Source: Mycolicibacterium novocastrense
GTDB lineage: Bacteria; Actinomycetota; Actinomycetes; Mycobacteriales; Mycobacteriaceae
Direction: 5' to 3'
DNA length: 64,000 nucleotides
NCBI RefSeq assembly: GCF_001570485.1
Contig: NZ_BCTA01000016.1
Location: 1 to 64,000, forward strand
The notes below the pieces were generated by a model, which saw only the letters and a list, made by a program, of their open reading frames with translations, had not been told where the DNA came from and made no database searches. Within the stretch, counting starts at the first letter, position 1. The number at the start of each line of letters is the position of its first letter. A program made the translations under genes and the position numbers. Shown here piece by piece: positions 28,993 through 37,801 of this stretch.

Positions 28993-29820
28993 CTATGCTA
29001 GATGCACTGTACCGACCTGAATGTCAAAAAGCGCACTTAGGGCAACCGTTGACAATGCGCGCTTGCGAGCGGGTGAAACCCGGGTTTGCTGAACGTCTAC
29101 TCTCAAGCGTTTGAAGTGGGGGGGGTTGGCGAAAATCCGCTCCACGGTCAGTTGCGCCAAATCGCTCAGAATCTGGACGTGACCGGTACTCCACTGTCTC
29201 GGCTTGCTGTCCGACACGCACAGCGTGCCGATCGCGAGGCCGTCCTGATCGATCAAGGGGATACCGAGGTAGGCGGCCATCGCGCCGCCACGGACCACCG
29301 GGTGGTTCATGAACACGGGGTCGGTTCGCGCATCTTCGATGACCAGCGCGGCTCCATCGGCCACGGTGTACTGACAGATGGATTGGTCGAAGGGCATCGC
29401 TCGTTCCTCGACGGAGAGCTTCCCCATCCCGGCGGTGCTCTTGTAGAACGTACGGTCGGCATCGACCAGGCTCACCGCCGCGAACGGGGTCCCCAGCGCC
29501 TCTGCGGCCGCTCGAGTGATCCGGTCGTAGGCCGGGTCCGGAGGTGAGTCGAGCAAGCCGGTCGAACGCAGTGAGTTCAGTCGATCGGGGTCGGTGACAA
29601 TCGTCGACACATCCGGCATGGAATCGCTGACGAGCACCCCTGATTCGGACAGGTGGGTAAGCAGTTCTTTCGCGGAGACCTTGGTGCGCATCTGGTCGGC
29701 GACCATCTGTGCTGCGACAGCACGCGCGACATAGGTGTCCACGTCCGTGCCGGCATTGCGCGCGCACTCTTCGAGCTGGCGGTTGAGCCACTCATCGAAA
29801 CGCCGAAACGAACGAGTCAC
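28993..29820 (-). CDS. GAF-domain protein
   Basis: About 275 residues. The N-terminal 60 residues are helical (RSFRRFDEWLNRQLEECARNAG...). A GAF sensory domain at about 85-225 carries FAAVSLVDADRTFYKSTAGM, CQYTVADGAALVIEDARTDP and YLGIPLIDQDGLAIGTLCVSD. No kinase, cyclase or DNA-binding domain is attached, so it may sense a small molecule or redox state for another protein. I chose the GTG at 29820 because TACCGT lies 7 nt upstream (leaderless pattern); no better start is visible. The function is unknown. Confidence 0.75.
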   Translation of the reverse strand: MTRSFRRFDEWLNRQLEECARNAGTDVDTYVARAVAAQMVADQMRTKVSAKELLTHLSESGVLVSDSMPDVSTIVTDPDRLNSLRSTGLLDSPPDPAYDRITRAAAEALGTPFAAVSLVDADRTFYKSTAGMGKLSVEERAMPFDQSICQYTVADGAALVIEDARTDPVFMNHPVVRGGAMAAYLGIPLIDQDGLAIGTLCVSDSKPRQWSTGHVQILSDLAQLTVERIFANPPHFKRLRVDVQQTRVSPARKRALSTVALSALFDIQVGTVHLA

Positions 29821-29953
29821 GAGGCGAACGGTATACGAATTGGCTGATCTGCACGTGAGGGTCGAACATTCACCGAGGTGATGGCGTCGCCAACGCGCGA
29901 CTGTGTGGTTCGAAATCCGTTGCGCAACGCGCCTTTGGTCGTCGACCGGTGCG

Positions 29954-30643
29954 CTAACCGATCCTGGTGGCGATGCCATCGAGCAGTTGGCTCAACCCGG
30001 AGCGGAAGTCGGTGTACGGGTCGTTGTCGGTGCGGTCGAAGACGCCCTCTCGTAACGCCGTGGCGAGCGCGGGGAACCTTTCCGGGTCGAGCAGCCGCCG
30101 GAGAAGCGCCGGATAGTCCGACCAACCGAAACGATCCGCCTCGATGTCCACTGCCGCTGCGCCGCGCACGAAGTGCAGAACCGCCATGACCGCCGCGAGT
30201 TTCCCGCGCTCGGTGAGCCCGGTGTCGGCCAGCGCGGCCAGCCCCGCGTCCAACCACGCCACCTGGCCCGGATCGGCCGGCGGCCCGGCGGACACGGCTT
30301 GCAACACCCATGGATGTCGGTGGTAGACCGCCCACAGCGCCTCTGCCCAATCCGTAAGTGCCTCAGCCCAATTGGTGGACTCTCCGGTTGGCGGACGGCC
30401 GACGGCGGCGGCCGACATGAAGATCACGAGCTCATCCTTGTTCGCGACATGCCGGTACAGCGACATCGTGCCGCAGCCCAGACGCTCGGCCAGTCGGGCC
30501 ATGGACAGTGCGGGCAGACCTTCGGCGTCGGCCAGTTCGACGGCTGCCCGCACGATGCGCTCCCGGTTGAGCCCACTCGACCGTGCCAGCTCGCTCGGCT
30601 CTTGCCACAGGAGCTCCAGGGCGCGCGGGAGGGATTCGCTCAT
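29954..30643 (-). CDS. TetR-family regulator, TetR_C (tetracycline-repressor-like) type
   Basis: A 229-residue TetR-family repressor. After a 25-residue lead it has the HTH (about 26-70, LSMARLAERLGCGTMSLYRHVANKDEL), with the GxxMSLYRHV recognition helix, then a C-terminal domain resembling that of the tetracycline repressor group. It is divergent from a DUF2306 membrane protein; palindromes in the shared gap are its likely operators. Confidence 0.88.
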   Translation of the reverse strand: MSESLPRALELLWQEPSELARSSGLNRERIVRAAVELADAEGLPALSMARLAERLGCGTMSLYRHVANKDELVIFMSAAAVGRPPTGESTNWAEALTDWAEALWAVYHRHPWVLQAVSAGPPADPGQVAWLDAGLAALADTGLTERGKLAAVMAVLHFVRGAAAVDIEADRFGWSDYPALLRRLLDPERFPALATALREGVFDRTDNDPYTDFRSGLSQLLDGIATRIG

Positions 30644-30674
30644 CGGTCCTCAGCCTAGCCACTGGACATCGAGG

Positions 30675-30711
30675 GCGTATGCCGTACGCTATATGCGTAT
30701 GACATACGCAT
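30675..30711. promoter_or_regulatory. operators between TetR and DUF2306 genes
   Basis: ATGCGTATGACATACGCAT (30693-30711) is a perfect 9+1+9 palindrome that covers the start codon of the DUF2306 gene. A second site, GCGTA-N5-TACGC (30675-30689), lies just upstream and shares the GCGTA half-site. Binding by the divergent TetR protein would block both transcription and translation start regions. Confidence 0.72.
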
Positions 30712-31382
30712 CGCGCCGGTCTTCTCCGCGGCCTGCGCTCGCACTCGCGGTCGTCGTTGCGCTTTTCCTGGGCTTCTCGGTGCCGCCGTATCTCGCCGGT
30801 GGCACACGGGTGCCCGCGACTTTTCCGTTGCACTACCCGTTGTTGGTGTCCCATGTGATGTTCGCGAGCGTGGCCATGGTCACCGCAGTGGTGCAGCTTT
30901 GGCCCCGGCTTCGTATCCGCCACCCCGCGTTGCACCGCCGCTGCGGTCGCGTCTACGTCGTCTGTGCGCTTCCGGCCGCCGCATCGGCGATAGTGATCGG
31001 GGCGGTCACTCCCTTCGGGCCGCTCCTCGCTGTCAGCAACGTGACGTTGGGTGCTCTGTGGCTGTGGTTCACCGCGAGGGGCTACGCCGCGGCCCGGAGG
31101 CGGCGCATCTCGGATCACCGCCGCGACATGGTGCGCAGCGCGGTGCTGGCGCTGTCGGTCATCACCAACCGGATCTGGACGCCCGTCATCTATCTGTCCC
31201 TTCACCCCTTGCAGGACAGGCTTTTTCGCGGCAGCGACGAGCACCTCCAGTGGTTCGCCGCGGGAGTGGGTGGATGGCTGGGGTGGACGGTTCCTCTCGG
31301 AATCGTTCAGTGGCGCCTGACCAGGCGAGCGGTGACGGCGTCGTCGTCGAATCGTCAGCCAATCGAGATACCCCGGGTGTAA
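30699..31382 (+). CDS. DUF2306 integral membrane protein
   Basis: A 227-residue protein with about six hydrophobic segments (about 12-32, 45-70, 88-108, 112-130, 150-165 and 188-208) matching the DUF2306 family of unknown function. Conserved polar positions include HYPLLVSHVMFA, RIRHPALHRRCGRVYV and ISDHRRDMVRSAVLAL; histidines in such positions could bind haem or metal, but this is speculation. The ATG at 30699 is used; another in-frame ATG lies 6 bp upstream. It is probably repressed by the divergent TetR protein. Confidence 0.8.
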   Translation: MTYASRRSSPRPALALAVVVALFLGFSVPPYLAGGTRVPATFPLHYPLLVSHVMFASVAMVTAVVQLWPRLRIRHPALHRRCGRVYVVCALPAAASAIVIGAVTPFGPLLAVSNVTLGALWLWFTARGYAAARRRRISDHRRDMVRSAVLALSVITNRIWTPVIYLSLHPLQDRLFRGSDEHLQWFAAGVGGWLGWTVPLGIVQWRLTRRAVTASSSNRQPIEIPRV

Positions 31383-31423
31383 TCTCCGGGCCAAACTGCG
31401 ACGCGACACCGGACAGGCGGGGT

Positions 31424-33775
31424 ATGGCAACCGAATTCAACGGCAAGATCGAACTCGACATCCGAGACTCCGAACCGGACTGGGGGCCGTACGCCGCACC
31501 GACCGCCCCCGAAGGCGCCCCCAATGTGCTCTACCTCGTCTGGGACGACATCGGTATCGCCACATGGGACTGCTTCGGCGGCCTCGTCGAGATGCCCACG
31601 ATGAGCCGAATAGCCGAACGCGGCGTTCGGCTGTCGCAGTTCCACACCACCGCGCTCTGCTCGCCGACCAGGGCCTCGCTGTTGACCGGCCGCAACCCGA
31701 CGACGGTCGGCATGGCGACCATCGAGGAGTTCACCGAGGGCTTCCCGGGCTGCAACGGGCGGATCCCGTTCGACACTGCGCTGTTGTCCGAGGTGCTGGC
31801 CGAACGCGGATACAACACCTACTGCGTCGGCAAGTGGCATCTGACGCCGCTCGAGGAGTCCAATCTGGCTTCTACCAAACGGCATTGGCCTCTGTCGCGC
31901 GGTTTCGAGCGGTTCTACGGCTTCATGGGTGGCGAAACCGACCAGTGGTATCCGGAATTGATCTACGACAACCACCCCGTCGCGCCGCCTGCGGCGCCCG
32001 AAGAGGGATACCACCTGTCAAAGGACCTGGCGGACAAGACTATCGAGTTCATCCGCGATGCGAAGGTCATCGCGCCAGACAAGCCGTGGTTCTCCTACGT
32101 CTGCCCAGGAGCCGGGCACGCCCCACATCACATCTTCGCCGAATGGGCCGACCGTTACGCCGGCAAATTCGACATGGGCTACGAGCGGTACCGCGAGATC
32201 GTCCTGGAGAACCAGAAGAAGCTCGGTATCGTTCCCCCCGACACCGAGCTGTCGCCGATGAATCCGTATGCAGATGTCAAGGGGCCCAACGGTGAACCGT
32301 GGCCGACGCAGGACACGGTGCGACCGTGGAATGAGCTCGGGGACGACGAGAAGCGCCTGTTCTCGCGCATGGCCGAAGTGTTCGCCGGATTTCTGTCCTA
32401 CACCGACGCGCAGATCGGTCGCATCCTCGACTATCTGGAGGAGTCGGGCCAGCTCGACAACACGATCATCGTCGTCATCTCCGACAACGGCGCGAGCGGT
32501 GAAGGGGGCCCGAACGGTTCGGTGAACGAGGTCAAGTTCTTCAACGGATACATCGACACCGTCGAGGACGGACTGCGTCTTCTCGACAACCTCGGTGGGC
32601 CGGAGACCTACAACCACTATCCGACCGGCTGGGCGATGGCGTTCAACGCCCCGTACAAACTCTTCAAGCGGTACGCATCGCACGAAGGAGGGATCGCGGA
32701 TCCCGCAATCATCTCCTGGCCCAAGGGGATTGGCGCACACGGCGAGGTGCGAGACAGCTACATCAACGTCTGCGACGTCACACCGACGATCTATCAGCTC
32801 CTCGGGATCAACCCGCCCGAGACGGTCAGGGGAGTGCCGCAGAAGCCGCTGGACGGCGTGAGTTTCGAAGCTGTGCTGAGGGATTCGCCGGCGACAACCG
32901 ACAAGCACACGCAGTTCTACACGATGCTCGGAACCCGGGGGATCTGGCATGACGGCTGGTTCGCCAACACCGTGCACGCCGCGTCCCCGGCTGGTTGGTC
33001 ACATTTCGACAGCGACCGCTGGGAGTTGTTCCACATCGAAGCCGACCGCAGCCAGTGCCACGATCTGGCTGTCGAAAACCCCGACAAACTCGAAGAACTC
33101 AAGAAACTGTGGTTCGCCGAGGCCGATAAGTACAACGGGTTGCCGCTTGGCGACCTGAACATCTTCGACACGATCTCCCGGTGGCGGCCGAGTCTGGCGG
33201 GCCGGCGTGAGTCGTACCGCTACTACCCGGGCACAGCCGACGTCGGCATGGGAGCGGCGGTCGAGATACAAGGACGATCCTTCGCCGCCATGGCCGAGAT
33301 GGTGATCGACACGTCAGGGGCTCAAGGCGTGATCTTCAAGCACGGTGGCGCGCACGGCGGCCACGCGATGTTCGTCCAGGACGGGCGGCTGCACTACGTA
33401 TACAACTTCCTGGGCGAAGAGGAACAGCGGATGTCGTCATCGGAGGCGGTTCCGTCGGGGCGGCACTCGTTCGGGGTCGCGTATGTGCGGACCGGGACTG
33501 CCGAAGGCAGCCATACCCCTATCGGAGACGCCGCTTTGTACATCGACGATCAGCAGGTCGCGACATTCAGTGGAATGCGGGTCCACCCGGGAACGTTCGG
33601 GCTCGCCGGTGCGAGTCTGAGTATCGGCAGGAACGCCGGCTCGCCGGTTTCGCGTTCGTACAAGCCGCCGTTCGCGTTCACCGGTGGCACCATCGTTGCG
33701 GTGAACATCGACGTCTCGGGCAAGCCGTATCTGGACCTGGAAAGGGAGTTCGCGCGGGCATTCGCGAAAGACTGA
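31424..33775 (+). CDS. atsA: arylsulfatase (formylglycine-dependent)
   Basis: A 783-residue type I sulfatase. The modification motif CSPTRASLLTGR (Cys79) is the site converted to formylglycine. Metal-binding residues fall in LVWDDIGIATWDCFG (about 38-52) and later VVISDNGASGEGGP. The length and the C-terminal beta-rich extension fit the large mycobacterial AtsA group (Rv0711-like), which also sits next to the ribosomal genes in M. tuberculosis. The upstream open frame is a shadow of the DUF2306 gene. The maturation enzyme (FGE), adjacent in M. tuberculosis, is absent here. Confidence 0.93.
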   Translation: MATEFNGKIELDIRDSEPDWGPYAAPTAPEGAPNVLYLVWDDIGIATWDCFGGLVEMPTMSRIAERGVRLSQFHTTALCSPTRASLLTGRNPTTVGMATIEEFTEGFPGCNGRIPFDTALLSEVLAERGYNTYCVGKWHLTPLEESNLASTKRHWPLSRGFERFYGFMGGETDQWYPELIYDNHPVAPPAAPEEGYHLSKDLADKTIEFIRDAKVIAPDKPWFSYVCPGAGHAPHHIFAEWADRYAGKFDMGYERYREIVLENQKKLGIVPPDTELSPMNPYADVKGPNGEPWPTQDTVRPWNELGDDEKRLFSRMAEVFAGFLSYTDAQIGRILDYLEESGQLDNTIIVVISDNGASGEGGPNGSVNEVKFFNGYIDTVEDGLRLLDNLGGPETYNHYPTGWAMAFNAPYKLFKRYASHEGGIADPAIISWPKGIGAHGEVRDSYINVCDVTPTIYQLLGINPPETVRGVPQKPLDGVSFEAVLRDSPATTDKHTQFYTMLGTRGIWHDGWFANTVHAASPAGWSHFDSDRWELFHIEADRSQCHDLAVENPDKLEELKKLWFAEADKYNGLPLGDLNIFDTISRWRPSLAGRRESYRYYPGTADVGMGAAVEIQGRSFAAMAEMVIDTSGAQGVIFKHGGAHGGHAMFVQDGRLHYVYNFLGEEEQRMSSSEAVPSGRHSFGVAYVRTGTAEGSHTPIGDAALYIDDQQVATFSGMRVHPGTFGLAGASLSIGRNAGSPVSRSYKPPFAFTGGTIVAVNIDVSGKPYLDLEREFARAFAKD

Positions 33776-33819
33776 GTAAAAGGACGAAAGCCACCAAGGG
33801 GCCGAGGCGGGACGGGATC

Positions 33820-34512
33820 ATGAAGTACGCGGTGGGACAGGCGATCGCGCTGACGTGCCTGCTGACCGCGTGCGTCGACAACAGCGAAGGCGTCCCCATC
33901 GCAGAAGAGGCCGCGGTCTCCGACACGACGATCACCGCCACCACGACGCCGTCGTCGACCATGCCCTCGGACCCGGATGTCGATACCGCCCTGCCCGGCA
34001 TCGTGCCGACCCCGCCACCGTCGGCGCCCGGCGGCGGTTGCACCTTGTCGGGCCCGCCTTCCGAGCAGGTGTCGGCCGCGGTGCCCGATCCGGCGGCGCC
34101 CACGATCACGGTGGCGCTACCGGCGGGCTGGTCAACGACGGCCGGGCAGGGCGATGTCGGGCTGCGGCTGACCGGACCGGATCAAATGTGGGCGACGGTC
34201 ACCATCGCCAAGACGGCGCTACCGCCGGCCGAAGCGTTCGAACGCTATGCCGACGACGCCGTGGCGGCGTCCGACATCAGCACGCTGAGCGTGCTTCCGG
34301 CCGAACTGTGCGGCTACAGCGGTCAGAAGCTGCTCGGATCGTGGGCGGACGCCCCGGGATCCGCGGTGGAGTTCGGCGACAGGATCGCCCACATCCCGAC
34401 GAGCACCGGCGACTACCTGGTGGCGGTGCACGTCCAAGCTCCTGCTCAGACGCCGGGCTTCGACCCGCTGGCCTCGCCGCTGCTGGGCGAGTTCGGCATC
34501 GTCATTCCCTGA
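33820..34512 (+). CDS. putative lipoprotein
   Basis: A 230-residue protein with an N-terminal signal ending in the lipobox LLTAC (Cys18), so probably anchored to the outer face of the membrane. A Thr/Ser/Pro-rich linker (about 35-75) precedes a compact domain (about 90-230) with IALPAGW-like (here VALPAGWSTT) and late GFDPLASPLLGEFGIVIP segments. This is reminiscent of the mycobacterial LpqN/LpqT lipoproteins, though I cannot prove the relationship. The function is unknown. Confidence 0.75.
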   Translation: MKYAVGQAIALTCLLTACVDNSEGVPIAEEAAVSDTTITATTTPSSTMPSDPDVDTALPGIVPTPPPSAPGGGCTLSGPPSEQVSAAVPDPAAPTITVALPAGWSTTAGQGDVGLRLTGPDQMWATVTIAKTALPPAEAFERYADDAVAASDISTLSVLPAELCGYSGQKLLGSWADAPGSAVEFGDRIAHIPTSTGDYLVAVHVQAPAQTPGFDPLASPLLGEFGIVIP

Positions 34513-34651
34513 TCGCTCGCCTGCGCGCGAGGTTCGTGGGCTTTGCGGTCGCTCGGAGCCCAGCGAGCGTGCATGAAGTGTCGAGGATCCGCGGTGTGTC
34601 GTCGACAGACACGCCCGCTCGCGGTGCAGGGGGTGCGTGATCAGCGGCGAT

Positions 34652-34680
34652 TTGGCTTCCTGCAGGTCCTCCCATAGAAT
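34652..34680 (+). promoter_or_regulatory. predicted rplN (spc) operon promoter
   Basis: TTGGCT (34652-34657), a 17-nt spacer and TAGAAT (34675-34680) form a good housekeeping promoter about 130 bp before rplN. The 34513-34651 stretch upstream of it holds no recognised gene. Confidence 0.6.
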
Positions 34681-34728
34681 CAGGCGGTTGCCTTGGGCAG
34701 ACCTCGGTTCTCTTCGAGAAAACCCCGC

Positions 34729-34812
34729 GTGCCCTTCGGTGACAGCAAGACCGCGCACGTCCAGGTCGGTATCTGGCGTGCATACAAAAACCAGGTCGAG
34801 GAGATCGAGTGA
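34729..34812 (+). CDS. candidate leader microORF coupled to rplN
   Basis: A 27-codon frame from GTG at 34729, or 39 codons from an in-frame TTG at 34693, ends with a TGA that overlaps the rplN GTG start as GTGA. The deduced C-terminal half ([15 protein letters not shown]) has normal mycobacterial codon use, and rplN's own GAGGAG site lies inside it. This suggests that translation of the small frame opens or feeds rplN translation. No family is recognised. The overlap geometry is seen directly; that the peptide is made is inference. Confidence 0.45.
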   Translation: MPFGDSKTAHVQVGIWRAYKNQVEEIE

Positions 34813-35177
34813 TTCAGCAGGAATCGCGGCTCAAGGTCGCCGACAACACGGGCGCCAGGGAGATCCTGTGCATCCGCGTGCTCGGCGGCTCGTCGCGGCG
34901 CTATGCCGGCATCGGCGATGTCATCGTGGCGACCGTCAAGGAAGCCATTCCCGGCGGCAACGTCAAGCGTGGCGAGATCGTGAAGGCCGTCATCGTGCGG
35001 ACCGTCAAGGAGCGCCGTCGCGCCGACGGCAGCTACATCAAATTCGACGAGAACGCTGCCGTCATCATCAAGCCCGACAACGACCCGCGTGGTACCCGCA
35101 TCTTCGGCCCCGTCGGCCGTGAACTGCGCGAGAAGCGCTTCATGAAGATCGTCTCGCTTGCTCCGGAGGTGTTGTAG
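34809..35177 (+). CDS. rplN: 50S ribosomal protein L14
   Basis: A 122-residue L14 that forms intersubunit bridges. The N-terminus [26 protein letters not shown] and the family end [16 protein letters not shown] are complete. It starts with GTG overlapping the small upstream frame, with GAGGAG 5 nt before. First classical gene of the spc operon. Confidence 0.97.
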   Translation: MIQQESRLKVADNTGAREILCIRVLGGSSRRYAGIGDVIVATVKEAIPGGNVKRGEIVKAVIVRTVKERRRADGSYIKFDENAAVIIKPDNDPRGTRIFGPVGRELREKRFMKIVSLAPEVL

Positions 35178-35498
35178 ATGAAGGTCCACAAGGGCGACAC
35201 CGTGCTGGTCATCTCCGGCAAGGACAAGGGCGCCAAGGGCAAGGTGCTGGTCGCCTACCCCGCCCGCAACAAGGTGCTCGTCGAGGGCGTCAACCGGATC
35301 AAGAAGCACACGGCGGTGTCGAGCAACGAGCGCGGCGCACAGTCCGGCGGCATCGTCACCCAGGAGGCGCCGATCGACGTCTCGAACGTGATGGTCGTCG
35401 ACTCCGACGGCAAGCCCACCCGCATCACCTACCGGGTTGACGAGGAGACCGGCAAGAAGGTCCGCATCGCCAAGACCAACGGCAAGGACATCAACTGA
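35178..35498 (+). CDS. rplX: 50S ribosomal protein L24
   Basis: A 106-residue L24, an early assembly initiator of the 50S subunit. It contains the KOW motif ([19 protein letters not shown], about 5-23) and the [11 protein letters not shown] segment. It directly abuts the rplN stop codon. Confidence 0.97.
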   Translation: MKVHKGDTVLVISGKDKGAKGKVLVAYPARNKVLVEGVNRIKKHTAVSSNERGAQSGGIVTQEAPIDVSNVMVVDSDGKPTRITYRVDEETGKKVRIAKTNGKDIN

Positions 35499-35499
35499 C

Positions 35500-36072
35500 A
35501 TGACCACCGTCGAAAACACCGCAAAGACCCTCCCGCGCCTCAAGCAGCGCTACCGCGAAGAGATCCGCGACGCGCTGTCCAAGGAGTTCGGCTACGCGAA
35601 CGTCATGCAGATCCCCGGCGTGGTCAAGGTCGTCGTCAACATGGGCGTCGGCGACGCCGCTCGTGACGCGAAGCTGATCAACGGCGCGGTCAACGATCTC
35701 GCACTGATCACCGGCCAGAAGCCGGAGATCCGCCGGGCGCGTAAGTCCATCGCGCAGTTCAAGCTTCGCGAAGGCATGCCGATCGGCGCTCGCGTCACGC
35801 TGCGCGGTGACCGGATGTGGGAGTTCCTCGACCGGTTGATCTCGATCGCGCTGCCGCGTATCCGCGACTTCCGCGGCCTGTCGCCCAAGCAGTTCGACGG
35901 CACCGGCAACTACACCTTCGGACTCACCGAGCAGTCGGTGTTCCACGAGATCGATGTCGACTCCATCGACCGCCCCCGTGGCATGGACATCACCGTCGTC
36001 ACCTCGGCGACGAACGACGACGAAGGACGAGCGCTGCTGCGGGCGCTGGGCTTTCCGTTCAAGGAGAACTGA
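35500..36072 (+). CDS. rplE: 50S ribosomal protein L5
   Basis: A 190-residue L5 that binds 5S rRNA and contacts P-site tRNA. Signatures are [53 protein letters not shown] and the [13 protein letters not shown] end. The ATG at 35500 follows the rplX stop by one base; the longer frame overlaps rplX. Confidence 0.97.
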   Translation: MTTVENTAKTLPRLKQRYREEIRDALSKEFGYANVMQIPGVVKVVVNMGVGDAARDAKLINGAVNDLALITGQKPEIRRARKSIAQFKLREGMPIGARVTLRGDRMWEFLDRLISIALPRIRDFRGLSPKQFDGTGNYTFGLTEQSVFHEIDVDSIDRPRGMDITVVTSATNDDEGRALLRALGFPFKEN

Positions 36073-36075
36073 GTA

Positions 36076-36261
36076 ATGGCAAAGAAGGCACTGGTCAACA
36101 AGGCCAACAAGAAGCCGAAGTTCAAGGTGCGCGCCTACACCCGCTGCCAGCGGTGCGGGCGGCCGCACGCCGTCTTCCGCAAGTTCGGTTTGTGCCGGAT
36201 CTGCCTGCGCGAGATGGCACATGCGGGCGAACTGCCCGGTGTGCAGAAGAGCAGCTGGTAA
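36076..36261 (+). CDS. rpsN: 30S ribosomal protein S14, zinc-binding (type Z)
   Basis: A 61-residue S14 of the short zinc-binding type (RpsZ). Two CxxC pairs (CQRC and CRIC) ligate zinc. This is the housekeeping copy; zinc-free long S14 forms are encoded elsewhere in mycobacteria. Confidence 0.97.
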   Translation: MAKKALVNKANKKPKFKVRAYTRCQRCGRPHAVFRKFGLCRICLREMAHAGELPGVQKSSW

Positions 36262-36343
36262 TCCAGCCCCGACCAGTCCAACCAAACAGGTTGCGGCAGG
36301 CCCGGATACCGGGAACCACCGCGAGAAAGGTGAACCCGCTGTC

Positions 36344-36400
36344 ATGACCGCGATGACGACGATGCGGAGCGCAGCGACGAAGAGGAGCAGCGCTCGATGA
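36344..36400 (+). CDS. candidate leader microORF coupled to rpsH
   Basis: An 18-codon frame starts at ATG 36344 after an AAAGGTGA stretch and ends in a TGA that overlaps the rpsH ATG as ATGA. The deduced peptide ([18 protein letters not shown]) is basic and has no recognised family. It fills much of the unusually long 135-bp gap between rpsN and rpsH. Translational coupling is possible, but the sequence may simply be spacer. Confidence 0.3.
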   Translation: MTAMTTMRSAATKRSSAR

Positions 36401-36795
36401 CTATGACGGACCCGATCGCAGACTTCTTGACCCGTCTGCGCAACGCCAATTCGGCGTACCACGACGAGGTGACACTGCCTCATTCCAAGCTCAAGGCCAA
36501 CATCGCCGAGATCTTGAAGAAAGAGGGCTACATCGCCGACTACCGCACCGAGGACGCGCGGGTCGGCAAGTCGCTTGTCGTGCAACTGAAGTACGGCCCA
36601 AGCCGGGAGCGAAGCATCGCCGGTCTGCGCCGCGTGTCCAAGCCCGGTCTGCGGGTGTACGCGAAATCCACCAACCTGCCGCGGGTTCTCGGCGGCCTCG
36701 GCGTGGCGATCATCTCCACGTCGTCGGGCCTGCGGACCGACCGCCAGGCAGCCCAAGAGGGCGTGGGCGGCGAAGTCCTCGCGTACGTGTGGTAG
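36397..36795 (+). CDS. rpsH: 30S ribosomal protein S8
   Basis: A 132-residue S8, a primary 16S rRNA binder that in E. coli represses the spc operon. The N-terminus [23 protein letters not shown] and the C-terminal [30 protein letters not shown] are diagnostic. A GAGGAGC lies 7-10 nt before the ATG. The start could also be the second ATG, 6 bp later. Confidence 0.97.
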   Translation: MTMTDPIADFLTRLRNANSAYHDEVTLPHSKLKANIAEILKKEGYIADYRTEDARVGKSLVVQLKYGPSRERSIAGLRRVSKPGLRVYAKSTNLPRVLGGLGVAIISTSSGLRTDRQAAQEGVGGEVLAYVW

Positions 36796-36816
36796 GCGAG
36801 AAGGAGTAGAGCTCAA

Positions 36817-37356
36817 ATGTCGCGTATTGGAAAGCAGCCGGTCCCGGTCCCCAGCGGGGTCGATGTGTCGATCGACGGGCAGAACGTGTCGGTCAAGGGG
36901 CCCAAGGGCTCTCTGGAATTGGCGGTGGCCGACCCGATCCGAATCGCCCGTGACGACGACGGCGCCATCGTGGTGACGCGCCCCGACGACGAGCGGCGCA
37001 GCCGTTCGCTGCACGGTCTGTCACGCACCCTGGTGGCGAACCTGATCACCGGCGTCACCGAGGGTTACACCACCAAGATGGAGATCTTCGGTGTCGGCTA
37101 CCGCGTGCAGCTCAAGGGTTCCAACCTCGAGTTCGCGTTGGGCTACAGCCACCCGGTGACGATCACCGCCCCCGAAGGGGTGACGTTCGCGGTGGAGACA
37201 CCGACGAAGTTCTCGATCTCCGGCATCGACAAGCAGAAGGTCGGCCAGGTTGCGGCGAACATCCGCCGCCTGCGTAAGAGCGATCCCTACAAGGGCAAGG
37301 GCATCCGCTACGAGGGCGAGCAGATCCGCCGCAAGGTCGGAAAGACAGGTAAGTAA
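36817..37356 (+). CDS. rplF: 50S ribosomal protein L6
   Basis: A 179-residue L6 near the factor-binding site. The [18 protein letters not shown] start and the GYSHPV...[23 protein letters not shown] end are intact. GGAGTAGAG precedes the ATG. Confidence 0.97.
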   Translation: MSRIGKQPVPVPSGVDVSIDGQNVSVKGPKGSLELAVADPIRIARDDDGAIVVTRPDDERRSRSLHGLSRTLVANLITGVTEGYTTKMEIFGVGYRVQLKGSNLEFALGYSHPVTITAPEGVTFAVETPTKFSISGIDKQKVGQVAANIRRLRKSDPYKGKGIRYEGEQIRRKVGKTGK

Positions 37357-37767
37357 ATGGCTTCGACAACAAATTCGGCAGCGCCGACGCGCAAGCCCGT
37401 GGGCCAGAACATCTCGCAGACCCGGCGGGCGGCGCGACTGCGTCGGCACGCTCGGTTGCGTAAGAAGATCTCGGGCACGGCAGAGGTGCCGCGGTTGGTG
37501 GTCAACCGTTCCTCGCGGCACATCCATGTGCAGCTGGTGAACGACCTGGAAGGGACGACGCTGGCAGCGGCATCCTCCATCGAGGCCGACGTGCGGGCGG
37601 TCGACGGTGACAAGAAAGCCCACAGCGTGCGGGTCGGTCAACTGATCGCCGAGCGCGCGAAGGCCGCAGGGATCGACAAGGTCGTGTTCGACCGCGGTGG
37701 CTACACCTACGGTGGACGGATCGCGGCGCTGGCCGATGCGGCGCGCGAAGGCGGGTTGAAATTCTGA
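37357..37767 (+). CDS. rplR: 50S ribosomal protein L18
   Basis: A 136-residue L18 that binds 5S rRNA with L5. A short N-terminal extension precedes the family core ([37 protein letters not shown] ... [26 protein letters not shown]). It directly abuts rplF. Confidence 0.97.
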   Translation: MASTTNSAAPTRKPVGQNISQTRRAARLRRHARLRKKISGTAEVPRLVVNRSSRHIHVQLVNDLEGTTLAAASSIEADVRAVDGDKKAHSVRVGQLIAERAKAAGIDKVVFDRGGYTYGGRIAALADAAREGGLKF

Positions 37768-37801
37768 TGACTGACTTCAACACAATGGGAAGGACTGCAT
37801 G

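Noticed and set aside
30899..31423. N-terminal extension of the arylsulfatase frame
   Set aside because: This part overlaps the DUF2306 gene in another frame and has shadow-like composition; the ATG at 31424 matches the family start.
35491..37014. 507-aa open frame antisense to rplE-rpsN-rpsH-rplF
   Set aside because: It spans four certain ribosomal genes and their spacers on the other strand; no domain or start signal.
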